Made by a program: the position numbers and the translations under genes | NCBI RefSeq assembly: GCF_041956535.1 | Contig: NW_027192193.1 | Coordinates: 983,192-1,047,191, forward strand | Reading direction: 5' to 3' | DNA length: 64,000 nt | Source: Calcarisporiella thermophila CBS 279.70 | Taxonomy: Eukaryota; Calcarisporiellomycota | In this document: positions 58,781-64,000 of the stretch, one piece after another | How positions within the stretch are numbered: position 1 is the stretch's first letter | How the letters are laid out: each line of letters opens with the position of its first letter | The notes under the pieces: model-generated | Database searches by the model: none | The model's input: only the letters and a program-made list of their open reading frames with translations | Told to the model about the DNA's origin: nothing

Positions 58781-61700
58781 TTACCGTCGCCAGTATTGCG
58801 ACCACTTGTGAATAGTTTCCATGACTTGTGGGAAGAGGGCAGAAACACTGTCGTTAATCAGATTCTGGAAGTCCTTAATGGCTTCATCTTCAGACAGATC
58901 TAGACGGAACTTTTCTTGTACCTTTTCCAGCAAGGCATTAGTGAGAGTTAGCCCGATGCAGAACTAAGTGAGAAGCACTGAAATAAAGGCAAATTGTACC
59001 TTGAGGACAGCTTTATCTGGCTCTATTTTGATGTCGGGGATGTTGGCGTCGACCATGAGTGCAAACAAATTGAGGATAAGGTTAGCACTCTTTCGCAAAG
59101 TTGTCAGTGTGGTGTAGCAGTAGGACTTGAAGCGCTGGTAATGTGGCGAATTGGCGCCACCCATCGCTTCGACCATTTCCTTGCACAATTTCATCGGCGG
59201 AGGGAACGGTTTAGGATCACGCCCAAGAATGAACCCAAAATCAACGTGGAAGAGTCGTCCTTAGATATCAATCACCATATATGAATGGAATGCATTAGAA
59301 AAGAAAAGTCCAAAGGCTCTTTACCGTCGGGTGTGAGCAATAGGTTATCTAAATGCCGATCGCCAACGCCTAATAGATAGGTGATCACACAGTATCCAGC
59401 TAAGAAAAAAAAAAATTATGCAGTTATAGAAGATTAACTTCAATAAATAAGGGGGGAGAGAAAACAAAAAAAAAACAAACCGCAGCTCTTAACGTAGGTG
59501 TCCATCACCTGTGGATCAACGCCGTAAGTCCCTACCGAGCTTTCTTCAGGGTTATGCTTGCGCAAATACATTAGAATGCTACCGTTGTTCTCTGCAAGCA
59601 CCGTCGCAAGAGGGGTTGAAGGGATATACTGTAGAAGACCGTGGTCAGAGCCCGTCGCCAGCACCTTATAGGGAGTTAATTTAAGGTCGAGGTTTTCCTT
59701 GCGCAGTAGCTTATCCATTAGCATGATAATTTGTATTACAAGCTGATCTTGGCGCAAATCATCCCCTGTTTTGAACATCACCTAAAGTTCATGAATGCGT
59801 TAAAACAACATCGACCTACTGGGGAACCTTTTCAGCTACTAACCGGGTATTCCGACCCATCTACGCAGTTAAACGTAAGGCGCAGAGGCAATAAACTGCT
59901 CTTGAAAATGGATGATTTTTCTATAAAAGGATGAAGGCAGGATTAGCCCAATACGTGCTCAAGTGAACGGAAAAAGAAAGTAGTACTAACCGGCATTGAT
60001 CCCATGGACCATCACTCTAGCATCAAGTGGAAGTGGCAGAGGATTAAAGTTAGCGAGACCATTTTTTGGATCAGAAATGAATTCTCTGAGATATTCAATC
60101 TGCTCGGAGCAATGAATGTATTGACGTTAGGCATTCTCTATATGAAATGAAACACGATTTGTAGTTGCCTTTTTTGGTCGAGTGTCTTTGAGGGACCGCA
60201 GCTCTTTGGAAAGTTGAGTCAAAGTAGCGACAAGCTCTCCTTGTCGCCGAAGGATTTCGCGCCGAGAGAACCCCTTTGAAACCTAATAATAAAGTAGGAA
60301 TCAGTCAGAGAGGGAGAGAGAGGAAAGGATAAAATCCAGATACTACAATACTTACTTCTGCCATTGAGGTCATATATTGATACGCTATTTTTGCATAAGT
60401 TTTGCCCACAATTTTATCCTCGCATTCCACCATTAAATACCTTGAGTAGATTAGAAAAAACGTGGATTAGATTATCTGGAAAGTGAAAAATAAATGAGCG
60501 AGGACTACCAGTGAAAATAGTTCCCAAGAATTGGGTTTTTGACCGAGCGCTCTATCAAAAATTCCGCCAAGGACGAGCTGGCGGATCGCTCGTTAATGTG
60601 TTCAAACCGAAGTGCTTGCACGAGTTGCAATAAATACAATTGCAAATCCTGAAGGAAATAAAGATGATTAAGGTCGCCAAATTCACCCAGCGTATTTGGT
60701 GAACCTACATCGTCATCAGCTTTGCGAAGCTTGTTGACTGCGTACTCACGAACGGCGCGATTCTCAAAATCACGCCCAAGGAGTTCAAGCGCATCGTCAA
60801 TGTCAATTTCCATCCAGGTTTGGAGAAGATCAACCGCCTGCTTGACCTCAGTAGCATCAGTCCATACAACGCATTTCAGGAACTTTGTTAAGGCCTAGCG
60901 AAGGAATTATGTCGATTTGGTGAAAATTTCTCTTAAAGGCGGGCCATTTGCAACCGATTACCTTTTTGTCGCGCGATAAGTAGTATCTGAATTTCCATAT
61001 CATGTCCTTTTCTTCGGTGGTCAGAGTTTGCGTAGGGGAATATCTGAGAATTTTCTAGAGTTGAAAATAAAACCAATGAATGAATATCGAAAACTCAAGG
61101 GAGAATTGAGCATTACTCACATTGAGTTCATCGCGGATCTTCACATTCGGCTTCAAATCTCTATCAAGAGGGCCGGTTCTATGACTTCGGACTAGACGAC
61201 GATGCTTGGCTTCTATTGGGTTATCGCGGAGCATTTCAGGGTCATTTATATTGATGAGTCTCCGCGAACCACTCACAGACGCCGTAGGCAATGGTTGCGT
61301 AAGCGGTTGTGTGAGAGGGATGGATGGTAAAGTTATAGGTGCATACTCCTAATTAATTGGGATTTTAAGTAGACCGTTATCACTACCGTCGAGTTGGAGC
61401 TTATAAAACATGCTTACCTGTTCACTGTATACCAGGGGAAAGTCGAATTTAGGTAGATCGATATAAAGCGAGAGCTTTTTTGATTTTGATGACTCGCGCT
61501 AAATTGAGGATACCTCATGGATATTCTATTTCCAGTGCGATAAAAACGACACAACCATACCTTGTGAATCTTCTCAATCTGCCGAAATACTAAATTGTCC
61601 AGCCACTCTACCCTTCGCATATCCCCCTTCTCGTGCTTCTTCATGAGCTATTCACGGATATTAGCTACATAGAAATGATAGCAATATAATGGAGGAATAC

Positions 61701-62498
61701 CTTTTCAAGTCTATCCATTTCGTCACCATTGTCAATTTTACTAGGTGTAGTTGTCAAGATACTACCATCTGCCTCTCTCTCTGGCCAAATGTGTAGCTTA
61801 TGCTTCCCACGACGCAACGTACTTTAATGCACAAAAATAAAGTAAAACTTCAGTGGGACATGAGGTAGGCATCAGAGTAGATGCTCACTTGTTTTTTCCG
61901 AAAAGCTTGAAGGTTGATCCTCCCACGGGCACTGGTGTTCGAGGTCCATAAATATCCCAAACTGTGATTGCGAGCTGTGCACTCGCTGGCAGATCGCGAT
62001 ACTTGATTGGAAGGGTTATCCACTCATTCCATCTTTACATGATACGATTAGAAGATGAAGAATAAGAAGGGGAAAAAAGCTAGCCAGAAAAGTCGACTTA
62101 CATCCAGTGATTTTTGAAACTCTTGTATGAAGTTCGTTCCGCTACTGTAAGAGGTTTATTGTCGCCATAGAGCTGGACCGTGACATAGAGATCGGAATAG
62201 TTACTAAAAAATTATGGAAATTCTAGCCGAGATGTTCACACCCAGTAACTAGCAATCTATGTATTTAAACCTCTGCTGCAGCCCAGTAAATTTCAGTTCG
62301 GGGTTGTCTAGCAGGACAGATAGCGGTTTCTTTTCGCGCACGCCTTCAAGCGAGGAACTGGATATCAAAATCAGAGGACATCCCCCTCAAAAAGCAAGAA
62401 TTTGCCATCGACACTTACATTCGAAGACTTACAAAAAGATCGAGATCTTTCGTCATACAATAGGAGAAGTCTTTGAATTGAGCATCCCCGTAATCCAT
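58781..62498 (-). CDS. VPS34: Class III phosphatidylinositol 3-kinase VPS34
   Basis: Lipid kinase making PI3P for endosome sorting and autophagy, working with Vps15 and Atg6. About ten introns. The first coding exon (62498-62419) begins [20 protein letters not shown] and splices to [20 protein letters not shown], the C2 domain start. The helical PIK domain spans the middle (for example [19 protein letters not shown]). Kinase domain: [60 protein letters not shown] (catalytic Asp), [20 protein letters not shown] (DFG). The C-terminal membrane helix is [14 protein letters not shown] before TAA at 58781-58783. All key residues are intact. The linker between C2 and helical domains carries a low-complexity [11 protein letters not shown] repeat. 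Confidence 0.95.
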
Positions 62499-63699
62499 CT
62501 TGCTAAATGCCACTTCAATCCACGTCAATGCTGAGTTTGCCGCCTTCACGCTTAATATTCGTGACTTGATGTCAGCTTTGACAGTCACAAGGGGGCACTA
62601 GGCGGGAATTGTAGGCCAGATTAGATTTTTGAGGATGATGTTTCGTAGATTCGATAGAATCGATAGCTAGATTTCAGCCTAGTTCTCATAGAGAATTTGG
62701 ATTGCACCCTCGATCTAATCCTTTATCATACTCACGCCAAGAGTTGCTGCTGTTGGAGCGCGCGTGTATTGAATGATGTTTCAGGTTAGGCTTTAAGCTA
62801 CTAATCCTAATCCAGCGATTGAATGTTGAGGGCGAAGGGGTCCTCGAAAGTGGAGAGAAACATATTTAATATACTCTCGGATGAATAAGGGGAAACGAGC
62901 CGGATTACCGCCGCTGACACTTATCGCTCGCTCTTGCACAAGCGCAAACCACAAGAGAGTGGTCGTGAGAAAAGCTAGGTTACCAGTGGCCCCGCGCCTC
63001 CGGTAGGCGATTTGTGTCGATTTGTGAGGAAAGGCCGTCTTGTATGGTTGCAGCCCGCCATTGGTGCGAATATGGAAATTCAGCCTCGGCTGCCCAGAGC
63101 AAGCCGTCAATACGCAGTGCACGGCCGAGACAGCTGCAGCGGCAAGGGGAGCCCCTCGAACACCCTTTGTTTTCAGCACTAGCAGGACGGAGGCAAGCTT
63201 GAGGGTCTCGCGCCAGACCAGCCTTGGCTACATGGGCTGATGCGGACGGGGACGCTAGCTTTTTGTTTAGGGTTCTCAGATCTTGCTCCAACCAATGGGG
63301 GGCGGGCTGAGCAGTCTTCCGATAATTCGGACTGTCAACTGTCTTTTTGGGAAACATATTTAATAATCCTTAAGTGAAATGAAACAGTGCTGCGACTTTG
63401 TTGGTTACAGAAGAGCACCCCTTTCCTGCTTTCTTGGCTGACTTCAGAGCGGGCAATATATACTTGCCACGAAGCGTGTCGGCTTTCTCTTAAGAATTCC
63501 CTTCGCCCTTGCCATTTGTTTTGTTCATTCAAGCATCTCCCGCCTTTTTGCATTCTTCCTGCTCCTCCCTGTTTACCCCTTGTCACTTTCCCTCTAGCTT
63601 CCCCCTCGCACTCTATCCCGCCCCGCCCCCCCCCCCTCCCCCATCTCGCCCAACCCATCTCGCCCAACCCATCTCGCCCAACCCATCTCGCCCGTTTAA
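62499..63699. other. Divergent intergenic region VPS34 / NOXR, 1,201 bp
   Basis: Less AT-rich than other spacers. Overlapping reading frames on both strands at 62793-63357 have no recognisable family, and their composition (Ala, Arg, Pro) follows the local GC rise. From about 63480 the plus strand is strongly CT-rich up to the NOXR start, ending in a C run and a 14-bp tandem repeat. Confidence 0.5.
63642..63694. repeat. 14-bp tandem repeat in the NOXR leader
   Basis: Unit CATCTCGCCCAACC, 3.8 copies, perfect, ending 5 bases before the ATG at 63700. It follows a C-rich run at 63619-63640. The complementary strand has repeated GGG/GG blocks. Confidence 0.85.
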
Positions 63700-64000
63700 A
63701 TGTCGCTCAAGGTAAGTCCAGTAACAATGGACATTGTCGCTCGGACCTATGTGCTTATCAACCTATGCTGCCTTTAATATAGTACGAGATAGAAACATGG
63801 CACGAAGCTGTGGTGGCCTTTGAGAACAAAGACTATGAAAAGTCGATCGAGATATTTAGTGTAAGGACGGATAGATATCCTATTGTTTGCAACCTTCTCT
63901 CAATCCCAGCCCTTCCTCTAGAGTATTGCAGGCCATAGCAAGATATTTTTCAACATAGGATTGATTCTCTCCAACATGAACCAACTGGAGGAAGCGGTAA
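63700..64000 (+). CDS. NOXR: NADPH oxidase regulator NoxR (p67phox-like), 5' end only
   Basis: Cytosolic activator of fungal NADPH oxidases. Three exons are in view: 63700-63711 (MSLK, only 12 nt), 63783-63860 and 63922 to the right edge. The frame reads MSLK-YEIETWHEAVVAFENKDYEK, then SIEIFSSIAGHSKIFFNIGL. This matches the first TPR of fungal NoxR and of p67phox (compare the conserved start with W and the SK-F-N-G pattern). The activation domain, PB1 domain and others lie outside the window. Paired with a tetraspanin in the same genome it suggests a Nox-dependent growth programme. The assignment rests on about 55 residues, but the start is distinctive. Confidence 0.82.

Noticed and set aside
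62793-63357. Overlapping minus-strand frames, possible gene between VPS34 and NOXR
   Set aside because: No recognisable motif in either frame, no paired splice signals that extend them, and similar-length frames on the opposite strand. Composition tracks local GC.
1-64000. CRISPR arrays, insertion sequences, rRNA or tRNA genes
   Set aside because: None recognised by eye on either strand. tRNA genes with introns could be missed without a covariance-model scan such as tRNAscan-SE.

Overview
This is nuclear DNA of a filamentous fungus. Almost every gene is a conserved eukaryotic housekeeping gene broken by short GT-AG introns (about 45-150 bp), intergenic DNA is AT-rich, and several proteins have a clearly fungal form: a Ras2-type GTPase, an NADPH-oxidase regulator beginning MSLK, a tetraspanin and a leucine-rich-repeat RhoGEF. 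I cannot place it more finely. An early-diverging or otherwise less-studied lineage is possible, but that is a guess.

Layout. 1-10 kb: an M16C-type zinc metalloprotease (runs off the left edge), a PQ-loop vacuolar amino-acid transporter, COQ3, a PTR2 peptide transporter and a tetraspanin. 10-25 kb: proteasome beta-7/PRE4, the splicing factor ISY1, the nucleoporin aladin, V-ATPase subunit H, MIA40, ESCRT-III VPS24, the checkpoint clamp loader RAD17, a lysine-rich SMAP-domain protein and ARL8. 25-38 kb: SKI3 (TPR protein), the ADP/ATP carrier, a NAPE-PLD/FMP30-type metallohydrolase and an NHX-type Na+/H+ exchanger. 38-47 kb: COG3 and RAS in a head-to-head pair, a GLUT-like sugar transporter, and an intronless gene for a membrane-anchored GGDEF (diguanylate cyclase) protein. 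49-64 kb: a diacylglycerol kinase, an LRR-DH-PH RhoGEF, mitochondrial threonyl-tRNA synthetase, an unrecognised acidic/basic protein, the class III PI 3-kinase VPS34 and the 5' end of NOXR (p67phox-like).

The standout is the GGDEF protein at 46421-47140. All catalytic and metal residues of a bacterial diguanylate cyclase are present, behind two predicted membrane helices, in a single exon between spliced eukaryotic genes. Cyclic-di-GMP synthesis in eukaryotes is established in Dictyostelium (DgcA); I know of no characterised fungal case. A second theme is extreme exon fragmentation. The RAS gene needs a 2-nt exon to keep its conserved effector region in frame, the diacylglycerol kinase needs a 5-nt exon, and the first ISY1 exon codes only for the start codon.

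There is no operon logic. Many genes serve endomembrane traffic (VPS34, VPS24, ARL8, COG3, NHX, V-ATPase H, PQ-loop), and another set (tetraspanin, NOXR, RAS, RhoGEF) acts in polarised growth and Nox signalling in other fungi. Their closeness here is probably chance. Exon coordinates given in the entries were read by eye from splice signals. Where the exon lengths could be summed, they gave an uninterrupted reading frame.
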